Assembly: GCA_902712845.1 (NCBI GenBank)
Contig: LR743504.1
Coordinates: forward strand, 284,001 to 348,000
DNA from: Methylobacterium bullatum
GTDB lineage: Bacteria; Pseudomonadota; Alphaproteobacteria; Rhizobiales; Beijerinckiaceae
Length of the DNA: 64,000 nucleotides
Reading direction: 5' to 3'
The translations under genes were made by a program, and so were the position numbers. This document shows, piece by piece, positions 43,988 to 53,721 of this stretch. Position 1 is the first letter of the stretch, and every line of letters begins with the position of its first letter. The notes under the pieces were generated by a model. That model did no database searches and was not told where the DNA came from. It saw nothing but the letters and a program-made list of their open reading frames with translations.

Positions 43988-45579
43988 TGGCGGCCTTTCG
44001 CGCCGATCCTGGGCTTTGGCCAGGTCCCATCGAAATGGGTCGCCCGGACGATCCTGAGATCATGCATCTTGCGCCCGTGGAAATTCAGGCGGATGGGCGC
44101 CTCTTCCGAGAACGCCTCGAAATGCCTGTCGAGATTATATCTGACCGCATCGAGATTGGCATACCTGTCGATGATGACGGCATCCATGCCACGGAATTTC
44201 TCGGCATCGGCGAGATAAGTGAAGTGGATGTTGTCGCCTGCGAGGCACAGGCTGCGGAACCTGTCCCCGACGGCGTAGAAGGCCTTGGCGCAATCCTCCC
44301 AACGGGTCGCGGCGATGAAGGTCCGCGAGGGCTCGAACCCGCGCGCCGCCAGCGCGATGGGAAGATCGTCCCAATCGTAGAGTTCCAACAGGATCGGATC
44401 CTGCGACCGGAAAGCCTTGGCCGGGGCGACCCGCTCGGCCCAGCCGGTGAAGACGTGGGCCATGAGAAGACCGATCACCAGGATCGTCGTCGCGGCCAGG
44501 GTGGCGAGCCAGCGCCGTGCAGCGTCCGGCCGATCCGCGGCGAGGCCACCCGCCCAGGCGCCGACGAGAGGCAGCAGCGGAAGATAGCCCATGGATGCCC
44601 AGTGATAGCCGCGCAGCGGGTGGCTGCTCCACACCATGACGCCGAAGATGAACACGAGCACGGGCGCGGACATGCAGGCCAGAAGCCAGGGCCCCTCCTG
44701 CCTCGGCCCGTTTCGAAGGCCGCGATACAGCATGTACAGCGCCGGGCCGAAGACGAGGGGATGGACGATCAGGACCTGCGTCAGGGTCCAGCGGAACGCC
44801 CGCGCCAGGTTGATGCTGCCGTCCCCACCGGCGCGGGCACCTTGATACAGGAAGGAGACCCAGCCGTGCTCGGCGTTCCAGACGATGACCGGGAGGAGCG
44901 GTACCAGCAGGACAACGAGGCCGAGATAGGTGGCAGGACGCAGGAGCCAGCGCCTCCCCTCCGCCCGGCTCGCCACGGCGACGAGCAGTCCGGGGACCAG
45001 GAGGATCGCGAGATACTTGGACGCGAGGGCGCATCCGAACAGGAATGCGCAGGTGTACCAGACCCCGTTGTCGCGGATGCGCCGAGCGGCGAAGTCGATG
45101 TGAAGAAACGTCAGGAGGGCCGCGAGAATGAAGACGGTCATCGGCCCGTTCGTCTGGGCGAGACTCCCATCCGAAAGTCCCAGAAGCGGCGACAGCAGAT
45201 AGGCGCAGACCGCGTAGAATCCCGCACGGGAATCGAAGAGACGCGTCGTGATCCGATAGATCAGCCAGCCCGAGATCACCGACATGACAAGGAACGGCAG
45301 GCGCACGATCAAGGCATCGTCGGACCCGAACAGGCGCATGGCGCCCGCGATCGTCCACCATGTCAGCGGCGGCTGGTCGAAGAACGAGAGGGACGGCTGC
45401 CTCGCGACGACCGCACCATAGGTTTCCATGAAGGTGAGGTCGAGAAACCGCACCACCACGAGACGGACGAGGAAAGCGGCGAGCAGGACAGTGACGACAC
45501 GACGGGTATAATCCGCCGGTCCGGCCTTCTCCCGCGCGGGACCCGCCGAGGCTTCACGCGACCGGTCGGAACGCGGCAT
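43984..45579 (-). CDS. GT39/ArnT-like membrane glycosyltransferase
   Basis: A 531-residue polytopic membrane protein with about 11-13 hydrophobic spans. The first periplasmic loop (FLDLTFMETYGAVVARQPSL) and the following FFDQPPLTWWTIAGAMRLFG fit the dolichyl-phosphate-mannose transferase superfamily (PMT/ArnT-like), which takes a sugar from a polyprenyl-phosphate carrier. The soluble C-terminal region (about 380-531) ends in NFHGRKMHDLRIVRATHFD. Overlaps the GT2-GtrA gene by GTGA, so the two are coupled and probably share the same lipid-linked sugar. Acceptor unknown: lipid A, glycolipid or protein. Confidence 0.88.
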   Translation of the reverse strand: MPRSDRSREASAGPAREKAGPADYTRRVVTVLLAAFLVRLVVVRFLDLTFMETYGAVVARQPSLSFFDQPPLTWWTIAGAMRLFGSDDALIVRLPFLVMSVISGWLIYRITTRLFDSRAGFYAVCAYLLSPLLGLSDGSLAQTNGPMTVFILAALLTFLHIDFAARRIRDNGVWYTCAFLFGCALASKYLAILLVPGLLVAVASRAEGRRWLLRPATYLGLVVLLVPLLPVIVWNAEHGWVSFLYQGARAGGDGSINLARAFRWTLTQVLIVHPLVFGPALYMLYRGLRNGPRQEGPWLLACMSAPVLVFIFGVMVWSSHPLRGYHWASMGYLPLLPLVGAWAGGLAADRPDAARRWLATLAATTILVIGLLMAHVFTGWAERVAPAKAFRSQDPILLELYDWDDLPIALAARGFEPSRTFIAATRWEDCAKAFYAVGDRFRSLCLAGDNIHFTYLADAEKFRGMDAVIIDRYANLDAVRYNLDRHFEAFSEEAPIRLNFHGRKMHDLRIVRATHFDGTWPKPRIGAKGRQ

Positions 45580-45979
45580 CGATGTTTCGAGAGCGTTGAT
45601 AAGACGATTTCCCTATCCGGTCTTGAAAGATCGGGTTCACCCTTGGCAGCGGCGGGGACCGACGATCCCGTGATGCCGCATCACATGTCCGGCCCACCAC
45701 CGGAAGGCGGCGGGCACCATGCTCGCGCGAACTTTGCCACCGTGTTTCCACCCGTCATCGATGGCCGCCCCGCGACAACGGGTGCATTCATCCTGAATTG
45801 GGTCGGAAACGCGACCAGTCTCCACATTGCGGCATCGATACGGGCAGCAGCCCTGTTATGCCAGTCACCCTCGTGAAAATGGGGCGCCGCGACGCTCACC
45901 CACTTGAGCCCCGCCGCGGGGCGGGTACACTCGTCTCGTGCGGGGAACGCTCCCGCCGGCCCCGAGGTCAGCTACAAGC
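45580..45979. other. 400-base divergent intergenic region
   Basis: Between the GT39 gene and bpt. No credible gene. A sigma-70-like pair, TTGAGC at 45904-45909 and TACACT at 45926-45931 (spacing 16), is well placed for bpt. Short open frames here lack homology and ribosome sites. Confidence 0.45.
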
Positions 45980-46726
45980 GTGACGAGCCATCCCCGCGAC
46001 ACACCGCAATTCTATCTGACGGCGCCTTCGCCCTGCCCTTACCTGCCGGGGCAGGAGGAACGGAAGGTGTTCACCCATCTCGTGGGACGGCGCGCCCGTG
46101 ACCTCAATGAGATCCTCACCCAGGGTGGCTTCCGGCGCTCGCAGACCATCGCCTATCGGCCGGCCTGCGAGACCTGCCGGGCCTGTATCTCGGTGCGGGT
46201 GGTGGTGGCAGATTTCCTGCCTTCGGCGAGTCATCGCCGCATCCTTCAGCGAAACGCGGATCTCATCGGCAATCCCGAGCCCAACCGCCCGGCCTCGGAG
46301 CAATATGCCCTGTTTCGCCGCTATCTCGATGCGCGCCATGGCGATGGCGGCATGGTCGACATGACCGTGCTCGACTACGCCATGATGATCGAGGACAGCC
46401 ATGTGGACACCCATCTCGTGGCCTATCGCCGGCGTGGTCCCGATACGGCGATCAACGGCCGGGGCACCGGGCCGACCGTGGCCCTGTGCCTGACGGACGT
46501 GCTCTCCGACGGATTGTCGATGGTCTACTCCTTCTACGATCCGGCGGAGGCCCAGCGGTCGCTCGGGACCTTTATGATCCTCGACCATATCCGCCGCGCC
46601 GCCTCCCTCGGCCTGCCGTATCTCTATCTCGGCTATTGGGTCGATGGCTCGCGCAAGATGGACTACAAGGCCCGCTTCCGCCCCCAGGAACGCCTGATGG
46701 GACCGGGCTGGCAGCGGGTGGAGTAG
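45980..46726 (+). CDS. bpt: aspartate/glutamate leucyltransferase (Bpt; arginyl-transferase family)
   Basis: A 248-residue N-end-rule enzyme that transfers leucine from Leu-tRNA to proteins starting with Asp or Glu, marking them for ClpS/ClpAP. The N-terminal [21 protein letters not shown] and [16 protein letters not shown] carry the conserved Cys pairs; [20 protein letters not shown] and [20 protein letters not shown] close the fold. The start is taken as GTG at 45980 ([16 protein letters not shown]), matching family N-termini, with GAGGTCAG upstream; a GTG at 45938 is possible but adds an unlikely extension. Confidence 0.93.
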   Translation: MTSHPRDTPQFYLTAPSPCPYLPGQEERKVFTHLVGRRARDLNEILTQGGFRRSQTIAYRPACETCRACISVRVVVADFLPSASHRRILQRNADLIGNPEPNRPASEQYALFRRYLDARHGDGGMVDMTVLDYAMMIEDSHVDTHLVAYRRRGPDTAINGRGTGPTVALCLTDVLSDGLSMVYSFYDPAEAQRSLGTFMILDHIRRAASLGLPYLYLGYWVDGSRKMDYKARFRPQERLMGPGWQRVE

Positions 46727-46774
46727 GCCGCCGCCCCGATCATCCGTTGGAACGGCGTCGACGCGAGCCATGTC

Positions 46775-48934
46775 TCAGAATTTGGCGACGACCTGGGCGC
46801 GAACGATCCTTGGCGCGCCCGGGCTGATGTTGTTGTTCCCGTCCGCCGTGGCGATGTAGCCCCGGTCGAAGACGTTCTCGATGTTGATCTGCGCCCGCAC
46901 CAGATCCGTGACCTGATAGAAGAGGCCGAGGTCGAAACGGGTGTAACCGGGGAGCCTGACCGTGTTGTCGGCCGCCGCGAACGTATGGGTCTGGTGGATC
47001 GCGCCGACGCCGAACGAGAAGGACGGCGTGACCGCGAACTTGTTCCACACGGTGACCGCGTTGAACGGCACCAACCCGACATGGTTGCCCGGAACGATGG
47101 CCGCAGAACTGAACCCGCTGACGATGCGCGCATCGGTGAAGGCATAGCCGCCCGCCACCTGCCACCAATCGGTGACGAAGCCGTTGGCGCCGATCTCGAC
47201 GCCCTTCGCGTTGGTCTGGCCGCTCAGCAGGAAGAAGCCGGGGCGGTTCGGATCGGCGAGCCGCTGGTTGAAACGGTCGAGGTCGTAGAGAGCGCCCGTC
47301 AGCTGGAGCGTCGACGAGACGTCCCATTTCACGCCGACCTCGCGGTTCTCGAACCGCTCCGGTTCGGCGATGGCCAACCCCTCGGACAAGGCACTGAATT
47401 GGTCGCCGGCGGATGGCAGATACGACACACTGTAGTTGCCGTAGAAGGCGAGGTTGTCCACCGGCTTGAACACCAACCCGACCCTGGGCGACAGCAGATC
47501 GTCGATGCGGGAATTGGTGACGTTGGTGCGCCGGTCCGTCGAGGAGAAATCGAAGTGATCGTAGCGCAGGCCGCCGATCACCTGGACATGGGGACCGATC
47601 TCGATCTGATCCTGGACGTAGACCGCAGCCAGTCCGAGGTCGTAGCGGCTGTTGGAGGCCGAGGCCAGGTTGCGGAAGCTGACGGGAACGCGCGAAACCG
47701 GCGAGAGCGGATTGACGGTCAGCGTCTGCGTTCCGGTCGTCGCGAAGAAGCCGTCTTCCCGGTAAGTGATGCCTTCCTGCTTGCCGAGTTCGAAACCCGC
47801 GAGCAGCGTATGGGCCAGCGGCCCCGTGGCGAATTTGTAAGTGAAATCGTTCTGGTTGAAGTAGTTCGTCCTCGGCGTGTCGTTGTTGAACGCGCTGAGA
47901 TCGACGGTCGTCCCGGCGGCGTTCACCGCACCGCCGGCGCGGATGCTCGGATACACGACCTGATAGGCCTTGTCGTAATCGGCATAGCGGAACTGGCTCC
48001 GCATCTCGACGCCCGAGGTGAAGCGGTGATCGAGAACCGCCGTCGCGATATGCGCGTCCACACGCGAGTAGCTGAGGTCGGGATTGCCGAAGAAGGTTCT
48101 GATGTTGTCGCGATAGCGATAGGGCCGCCCGAGTTGGGACGGGATGCCGCGATCCGCCGTCCGGTCGTCGTGGAAATACTCGTAGGACAGTTTCAGCGTA
48201 GTCTCGGGCCCGAGCAGGATCGTTGCCGTCGGATTGATGCCCCAGCGCCGCAGGTCGACGTAGTCACGATAGGTACCGCTGTCCTCGAACATTCCATTGA
48301 GGCGGAAGAACACGCTGTCCGAGACCCGGTCGCCGACATCGACGGCGACCCGCTTGTTGAAGTACTGGCCACCTTGAAGGATGACTTCCCGAACCGGAGT
48401 TCCGGTAGCGTCCTTGAGAACGCGGTTGACGACGCCACCGCCGCCACCGCGACCGAAGATCATCGCGTTCGGTCCCTTGAGCACTTCGATGCGCTCGACG
48501 TTGTAGAGGTCGCGGAAGTACTGCGCGTCGTCGCGGATACCGTTGACGTAGAAATCGGCGCTGGATTGCTGCCCGCGGATCACGACCTCGTCCCGGTTGG
48601 CGGCGCCCTGGTGCAGGAACACGCCGGGCACGTAGCGCAACGCTTCGGTGACGCCCTGGAACCCCTGATCCTGGATCTGCTCGCGCGTCACGACCGTCAC
48701 GGCCTGCGGGGTATCGATCAGCTGGGTGTCCGTCTTCGTCGCGCTCCGGCTGCGGTTGGCGCGGTAGCCAACGCTATTGCCCCCCACCCCGTCCACACTG
48801 AGCTGGTCGAGGGTCACTTCAGTGTGGTTGCCGGGAACGGCGGCGACGGCCTGTGCTTCCACGACCCGCACGTCCGATAGGAAAGGCACGGCCGAGAGAA
48901 CCGTGATCAGACGTATACGGGCAAAGGGATGCAT
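46775..48934 (-). CDS. TonB-dependent siderophore receptor
   Basis: A 719-residue outer-membrane receptor importing a ferric siderophore. A signal sequence of about 27 residues is followed by the plug domain (TQLIDTPQAVTVVTREQIQD; EALRYVPGVFLHQGAANRDE; RIEVLKGPNAMIFGRGGGGG) and a 22-strand barrel ending in Phe (RIVRAQVVAKF), the sorting signal. It fits the FhuA/FpvA-like hydroxamate or mixed siderophore group. No TonB, periplasmic or ABC partner lies nearby. The gene follows a 368-base A/T-rich region suited to iron control. Confidence 0.92.
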   Translation of the reverse strand: MHPFARIRLITVLSAVPFLSDVRVVEAQAVAAVPGNHTEVTLDQLSVDGVGGNSVGYRANRSRSATKTDTQLIDTPQAVTVVTREQIQDQGFQGVTEALRYVPGVFLHQGAANRDEVVIRGQQSSADFYVNGIRDDAQYFRDLYNVERIEVLKGPNAMIFGRGGGGGVVNRVLKDATGTPVREVILQGGQYFNKRVAVDVGDRVSDSVFFRLNGMFEDSGTYRDYVDLRRWGINPTATILLGPETTLKLSYEYFHDDRTADRGIPSQLGRPYRYRDNIRTFFGNPDLSYSRVDAHIATAVLDHRFTSGVEMRSQFRYADYDKAYQVVYPSIRAGGAVNAAGTTVDLSAFNNDTPRTNYFNQNDFTYKFATGPLAHTLLAGFELGKQEGITYREDGFFATTGTQTLTVNPLSPVSRVPVSFRNLASASNSRYDLGLAAVYVQDQIEIGPHVQVIGGLRYDHFDFSSTDRRTNVTNSRIDDLLSPRVGLVFKPVDNLAFYGNYSVSYLPSAGDQFSALSEGLAIAEPERFENREVGVKWDVSSTLQLTGALYDLDRFNQRLADPNRPGFFLLSGQTNAKGVEIGANGFVTDWWQVAGGYAFTDARIVSGFSSAAIVPGNHVGLVPFNAVTVWNKFAVTPSFSFGVGAIHQTHTFAAADNTVRLPGYTRFDLGLFYQVTDLVRAQINIENVFDRGYIATADGNNNISPGAPRIVRAQVVAKF

Positions 48935-49302
48935 CGGCGAGTCTCGACTCTATTGGTACTATTCTGCATAAGCGGAGAAATATCACGCTTAACTGCAGAG
49001 CCCATTCGACTAATAGACACGCATATTTGATCGGCAACCTGTCATAGCCGGGTTGACAACATTCCAATTTTACAAGTCATTTAATAAACGTTCTAAGATA
49101 CCGACTAAGCGACGGAACGCGTGGTAGAAAACGCTTCGCCCGCAAAGCAGCACTGAGAGTCGAGCATCTCTGGTTTCACCGGAGCGATGCAAAAATGTAT
49201 CACTTCGCACAGAGCGCTCCTGGGGCCGCGCGTTGAGCGCAGGCCGCGCTCATGCTAGGCGCCAGCCTCATTGTCCCCATCCGTCCGACCCGAGGCGCCC
49301 GT
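48935..49302. promoter_or_regulatory. A/T-rich divergent region of the siderophore receptor and purB
   Basis: 368 bases with no gene, markedly A/T-rich for this window around 48960-49110. It must hold the receptor promoter (reading left) and the purB promoter (reading right). TTAATAAACGTTCTAA near 49080-49096 is a partial dyad vaguely like Irr/ICE iron boxes, but half of the paired positions do not match; I do not claim it as a site. Confidence 0.4.
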
Positions 49303-50610
49303 ATGATTGCCCGCTATAGCCGCCCCGAGATGACGGCGATCTGGTCTCCCGAGAGCCGCTTCCGCATCTGGTTCGAGATCGAGGCCCACGCCACCACGGC
49401 GCTGGCCGAGATCGGCGTGGTGCCCAAGGAGGCCGCCGATACGATCTGGGAGAGGGGCCGCGACGCGGTGTTCGACGTCGCCCGCATCGACGCCATCGAG
49501 GCGGTCACCAAGCATGACGTCATCGCCTTCCTGACGCATCTCGCCGAGATCGTCGGCCCCGATGCGCGGTTCGTGCACCAGGGCATGACCTCGTCGGACG
49601 TCCTCGACACCTGTTTCAACGTGCAGCTCGTCCGGGCCGCCGACATCCTGATCAAGGATGTCGATGCGTTGCTCGCCGCGATCAAGCGCCGGGCCTTCGA
49701 GCACAAGCTGACCCCGACCATCGGTCGCTCGCACGGCATCCATGCCGAGCCGGTGACCTTCGGCCTGAAGCTCGCCCAGGCCTATGCCGAGTTCGAGCGC
49801 GCCCGCGCCCGCCTCGTCGCCGCCCGCGAGGAAGTCGCCACCTGCGCGATCTCGGGCGCCGTCGGCACCTTCGCCAATATCGACCCACGCGTGGAAGAGT
49901 ATGTCGCCAAGGCGATGGGCCTCACGCCCGAGCCGGTCTCGACGCAGGTCATCCCCCGCGACCGCCATGCCATGTTCTTCGCTACCCTGGGCGTCGTCGC
50001 GAGCTCGGTGGAGCGCCTTTCCATCGAGGTGCGCCACCTGCAGCGCACGGAAGTTCTGGAAGCGGAGGAGTTCTTCTCCGAGGGCCAGAAGGGCTCGTCG
50101 GCCATGCCGCACAAGCGCAATCCCGTGCTGACCGAAAACCTCACCGGCCTCGCCCGCATGGTGCGCTCCTTCGCGCTGCCCGCCATGGAGAACGTGGCGC
50201 TCTGGCACGAGCGCGACATCTCGCATTCCTCGGTGGAGCGCATGATCGGCCCCGACGCGACGGTGACCCTCGACTTCGCCCTGGGGCGGCTCACCGGCGT
50301 GATCGACAAGCTGCTGATCTACCCCGAGCAGATGCAGCGCAACCTCGACAAGCTCGGCGGCCTCGTCCACTCCCAGCGGGTGCTTCTGGCCCTGACGCAG
50401 GCGGGCGTGTCCCGCGAGGACGCGTATCGCCTGGTCCAGCGCAACGCCATGCCGGTCTGGCGCAGCGAAGGCGACTTCCTCACCCTGCTGAAGGCCGATG
50501 CGGACGTCACCGCGTCGCTGAGCCCGGAGCAGATCGAGGAGTGCTTTGACCTCGGCTACCATTTCAAACACGTGGACACGATTTTTTCGCGCGTCTTCGG
50601 TACGGCCTGA
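49303..50610 (+). CDS. purB: adenylosuccinate lyase
   Basis: A 435-residue fumarase-superfamily enzyme that splits SAICAR and adenylosuccinate in purine synthesis. The start [20 protein letters not shown] is the family N-terminus; the frame's earlier ATG at 49252 adds 17 non-conserved residues. Key segments: [29 protein letters not shown], and the signature [11 protein letters not shown] with the catalytic Ser loop. A 16-base hairpin separates it from the transaminase gene; purA lies 1.6 kb downstream. Confidence 0.97.
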   Translation: MIARYSRPEMTAIWSPESRFRIWFEIEAHATTALAEIGVVPKEAADTIWERGRDAVFDVARIDAIEAVTKHDVIAFLTHLAEIVGPDARFVHQGMTSSDVLDTCFNVQLVRAADILIKDVDALLAAIKRRAFEHKLTPTIGRSHGIHAEPVTFGLKLAQAYAEFERARARLVAAREEVATCAISGAVGTFANIDPRVEEYVAKAMGLTPEPVSTQVIPRDRHAMFFATLGVVASSVERLSIEVRHLQRTEVLEAEEFFSEGQKGSSAMPHKRNPVLTENLTGLARMVRSFALPAMENVALWHERDISHSSVERMIGPDATVTLDFALGRLTGVIDKLLIYPEQMQRNLDKLGGLVHSQRVLLALTQAGVSREDAYRLVQRNAMPVWRSEGDFLTLLKADADVTASLSPEQIEECFDLGYHFKHVDTIFSRVFGTA

Positions 50611-50631
50611 TCGTCAATCGTACCCGAAGCG

Positions 50632-50668
50632 GCGATCCGCGGAGCACATTTCGTGCTTCGTGGATCGC
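50632..50668. terminator. hairpin between purB and the transaminase gene
   Basis: Arms 50632-50647 and 50653-50668 pair over 16 bases if two G-U pairs are allowed, with a 5-base loop; 22 bases after the purB stop. No T-tract follows, so it may be an mRNA end or attenuator rather than an intrinsic terminator. Confidence 0.5.
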
Positions 50669-50712
50669 GTAGCGGCGTAGCCGCCGTTTCTGCCCGGAGA
50701 AGAGGAAGTTCG

Positions 50713-51558
50713 ATGTCGCGCATCGTCTACGTCAACGGCGAGTTCGTGCCCTTCGAGGCGGCGACCGTATCGATCATGGACCGGGGCTTCCTGTTCGCGG
50801 ACGGCATCTATGAAGTGTCGGCCGTCCTCGGTGGCCGTCTGGTGGACAACGAGGCGCATCTGGCCCGGCTCGACCGGTCGCTGGGCGAGATCGGCATTCG
50901 CAATCCCTACCCGACCGAAGACTGGATCCGGCTCGAGACCGAGCTGGTCCGCCGCAACGGCGTCGACGAGGGCCTCGTCTACATGCAGGTGACGCGGGGC
51001 GCCTACGAGCGGGACTTCGCCTTCCCGCCGGCCGAGACCGAACCCACCGTGGTAATGTTCACCCAGGCCAAGACCGTGGCCAGGAACCCACTGGCGGAGC
51101 GGGGCGCCAAGGTCATCACCGTCCCCGACATCCGCTGGAAGCGGCGCGACATCAAGTCGGTGGCGCTCCTCGCCCAGGTTCTGGCCAAGCAGGAAGCGGC
51201 CAGGGCCGGCGTCGCGGAGGCCTGGATGGTGGAGGACGGTTTCGTCACCGAAGGCTCCTCGTCCACCGCCTTCATCATCACCGGCGGAAAGGTGGTGACC
51301 CGCCCGCTTTCCACCGCCCTGCTGCCCGGCATCACGCGCCTCGCCGTCATGCGCCTTGCCGAGGAAGCCGGTCTGACAATCGAAGAGCGGCTGTTTTCCG
51401 TGGAGGAGGCGTTCGCCGCGCAGGAGGCCTTCTACACCAGCGCTTCCGCCTTCGTGATGCCCGTCATCGACATCGACGGGCGCGAACTGGGCGACGGCAA
51501 GCCGGGGGCGCTGACGAAGCGTCTGCGCGCACTGTATCTGGAGATGGCCGGAGCATAA
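50713..51558 (+). CDS. dat: D-amino-acid transaminase-like class IV aminotransferase
   Basis: A 281-residue pyridoxal-phosphate enzyme of fold type IV. The start MSRIVYVNGEFVPFEAATVS follows AGAGGAAG. The PLP lysine is in RRDIKSVALLAQVLAKQEA, and EGSSSTAFIITGG and FYTSASAFVMPVIDIDG complete the cofactor site. The closest match by eye is D-alanine/D-amino-acid transaminase, which would supply D-Glu or D-Ala for peptidoglycan or break down D-amino acids; branched-chain transaminase or aminodeoxychorismate lyase are the alternatives. Sits between two purine genes. Confidence 0.85.
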   Translation: MSRIVYVNGEFVPFEAATVSIMDRGFLFADGIYEVSAVLGGRLVDNEAHLARLDRSLGEIGIRNPYPTEDWIRLETELVRRNGVDEGLVYMQVTRGAYERDFAFPPAETEPTVVMFTQAKTVARNPLAERGAKVITVPDIRWKRRDIKSVALLAQVLAKQEAARAGVAEAWMVEDGFVTEGSSSTAFIITGGKVVTRPLSTALLPGITRLAVMRLAEEAGLTIEERLFSVEEAFAAQEAFYTSASAFVMPVIDIDGRELGDGKPGALTKRLRALYLEMAGA

Positions 51559-51642
51559 GGGCGAGCCGATCTCATCCGGCGGCGCCCTAGGAACTGCATC
51601 GCCGCCGGAGCGGTTTGTCTCCCGACTTGCTGGGGGACATCG

Positions 51643-51981
51643 ATGCCGACACCGTTTCGTCACGCCGCACTGCTCGCTTTCGCCCTGACGGCGTCGGGCG
51701 CCTATGCCCAGTCGCCCGACGCACCGCTGAAGGGGCGCGACACCTCCCCGAACATCCCGCCCTCCACGGAGACGGTGCCGGAGAAGGTTCGTCCGTCAGA
51801 GGACGGAACCGGCGGCTCGACCCTGAGCGACAAGCTCGAGAAGAACGACGGCGTCATCACGCCGCCCGGTAATTCCGCCCCCGGCATGGTGGTCAAGCCC
51901 CCGGAGAGCGGGAACAGCGGCATGCCGGTGATCAAGCCGGGCCAGTTGCCGGGCCGCGAACCGGGGACGGAAGCGCGCTAG
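51643..51981 (+). CDS. secreted Pro-rich protein of unknown function
   Basis: A 112-residue protein with a signal peptide (MPTPFRHAALLAFALTASGAYA, cleavage after AYA). The mature part is rich in Pro, Gly and charged residues (VPEKVRPSEDGTGGSTLSDK; GMVVKPPESGNSGMPVIKPG) and probably unfolded. No domain recognised. It lies between the transaminase gene and purA. Confidence 0.7.
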   Translation: MPTPFRHAALLAFALTASGAYAQSPDAPLKGRDTSPNIPPSTETVPEKVRPSEDGTGGSTLSDKLEKNDGVITPPGNSAPGMVVKPPESGNSGMPVIKPGQLPGREPGTEAR

Positions 51982-52083
51982 AGCGCTCTCCGCCGAAGTG
52001 GATGCCGGTTCGGCGAAAAAGAGCGCGGCAAAACAAAGGCCTAGAGATGTGCCCCGACCCAACGTGGTCGGGCGCAGCTCTAG
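51980..52083. repeat. intergenic inverted-repeat element upstream of purA
   Basis: Just after the secreted-protein gene. It contains TAGAGCGCTCT, a small GCCGGTTCGGCG hairpin, and a larger stem from CTAGAG at 52041-52046 to CTCTAG at 52078-52083 with complementary CCGACC/GGTCGG inside. Similar sequence is common in Methylobacterium intergenic DNA (recalled, not searched). It occupies much of the 239-base gap before purA. Confidence 0.65.
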
Positions 52084-52220
52084 GAATTGGGCGCGCCCCA
52101 AGCCTTCGGGCGCGGTTTGCTTGATTTCCTGCGAGGGATCGCGGAAAGACCCCGGAGATGCGTGTCGGCCCGCCCTCGCGGCGGGACGTTTCCACGCGGG
52201 CACCGGACAGGTTGAAGTGA

Positions 52221-53513
52221 ATGGCGAACGTCGTCGTCGTGGGCGCCCAATGGGGCGACGAAGGCAAGGGTAAGATCGTCGATTGGCTCTCGGAGCAGGC
52301 CGACGTGGTGGTCCGCTTCCAGGGCGGTCACAATGCCGGGCACACGCTGGTCATCGACGGCGTGACCTACAAGCTCGCCCTGCTCCCGTCCGGCGTCGTC
52401 CGGGGCGGAAAGCTGTCGGTGATCGGCAACGGCGTCGTTGTCGATCCCTGGCACCTCGTGGACGAGATCGCCCGGCTTCAGGCCCAGGGCGTGGAAATCT
52501 CGCCCAAGACCCTGCGCATCGCCGACAACGCGACATTGATCCTGCCGCTTCACCGCGAACTCGACCACTTTCGCGAGACCTCGAATGCCGGCCTGAAGAT
52601 CGGCACGACGAAGCGCGGCATCGGCCCCGCCTACGAGGACAAGGTCGGCCGCCGCGCCATCCGCGTGGTGGATCTGGCCGACGAGAGCACGCTGGAATCG
52701 AAGATCGAGCGAGTCCTCACCCACCACAACGCCCTGCGCCGGGGCCTCGGGATCGACGAGGTCGATGCCGGCGCGTTGCTCGCGGAACTGAAGGCGATCG
52801 CGCCGACGATCCTCCCCTACGCCACCACCGTGTGGAAGCTCCTCGACGACGAGCGCCGGGCGGGCAAGCGCATCCTGTTCGAAGGCGCGCAGGGTGCCCT
52901 CCTCGACGTCGATCACGGCACCTACCCGTTCGTCACCTCCTCGAACATCGTCGCCGCCCAGGCCGCCACCGGCTCCGGCATGGGGCCGTCGGCGATCGGC
53001 TATGTGCTCGGCATCGCCAAGGCCTATACGACCCGCGTCGGCGAGGGGCCGTTCCCCACCGAGCTCTTCGACGAGATCGGCGAGACGATCGGCGCCAAGG
53101 GCCGCGAGTTCGGCGTCAATACCGGGCGCAAGCGCCGCTGCGGCTGGTTCGACGCCGTCCTGGTGCGCCAGACCGTGCGGACCTCCGGCATCGACGGGAT
53201 CGCCCTGACCAAGCTCGACATCCTGGACGGATTCGACGCAATCAAGGTCTGCACCGGCTATCGCCTCGACGGACAGGTGCTCGATCACCTCCCCGCCAAC
53301 CAGGCGGCGCAGGCCAAGGTCGAGCCGATCTACGAGACCATCGAGGGCTGGTCCGGCACCACCGCCGGGGCACGCTCCTGGGCCGACCTCCCCGCTCAGG
53401 CGATCAAGTACGTGCGCCGGATCGAGGAGCTGATCGGAGCGCCGGTGGCACTGCTCTCCACGTCGCCGGAGCGCAACGACACCATCCTGATGCACAATCC
53501 CTTTGAGGATTGA
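52221..53513 (+). CDS. purA: adenylosuccinate synthetase
   Basis: A 430-residue GTP-dependent enzyme that makes adenylosuccinate from IMP and aspartate, just before the PurB step to AMP. Signatures: the P-loop-like [17 protein letters not shown] at residue 10, [15 protein letters not shown], the IMP segment [40 protein letters not shown], and the GTP-base [14 protein letters not shown]. Start and length standard. A GTCCACCGGTT/AACCGGTGGAC hairpin follows. Confidence 0.98.
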   Translation: MANVVVVGAQWGDEGKGKIVDWLSEQADVVVRFQGGHNAGHTLVIDGVTYKLALLPSGVVRGGKLSVIGNGVVVDPWHLVDEIARLQAQGVEISPKTLRIADNATLILPLHRELDHFRETSNAGLKIGTTKRGIGPAYEDKVGRRAIRVVDLADESTLESKIERVLTHHNALRRGLGIDEVDAGALLAELKAIAPTILPYATTVWKLLDDERRAGKRILFEGAQGALLDVDHGTYPFVTSSNIVAAQAATGSGMGPSAIGYVLGIAKAYTTRVGEGPFPTELFDEIGETIGAKGREFGVNTGRKRRCGWFDAVLVRQTVRTSGIDGIALTKLDILDGFDAIKVCTGYRLDGQVLDHLPANQAAQAKVEPIYETIEGWSGTTAGARSWADLPAQAIKYVRRIEELIGAPVALLSTSPERNDTILMHNPFED

Positions 53514-53531
53514 GCGTCCGGCCAAGGCGAG

Positions 53532-53563
53532 GTCCACCGGTTCCTCCAGGGCAACCGGTGGAC
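53532..53563 (+). terminator. hairpin after purA
   Basis: Perfect 11-base arms GTCCACCGGTT and AACCGGTGGAC with a 10-base loop, 18 bases after the purA stop codon. No T-tract; probably the transcript end by another mechanism or a stabilising structure. Confidence 0.5.
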
Positions 53564-53721
53564 GAATGACAGGGGATGAAGCGCCGTGCGGGTGGATGAG
53601 ACCTCGTCCGAAGGGCGGACATCGCGGATGATGCCGACGCGCCTCGCCCAAGGGTGTTCCATCCCTGCAGTGAGAAGAGGGCGGCCTGCCGGCCGGCCCG
53701 TATAGGGCGGACCGAGGTTCG

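Noticed and set aside
49080..49096. Possible iron-responsive (Irr/ICE-like) box before the siderophore receptor
   Set aside because: Only about half of the paired positions match, so it is not distinguishable from A/T-rich background.
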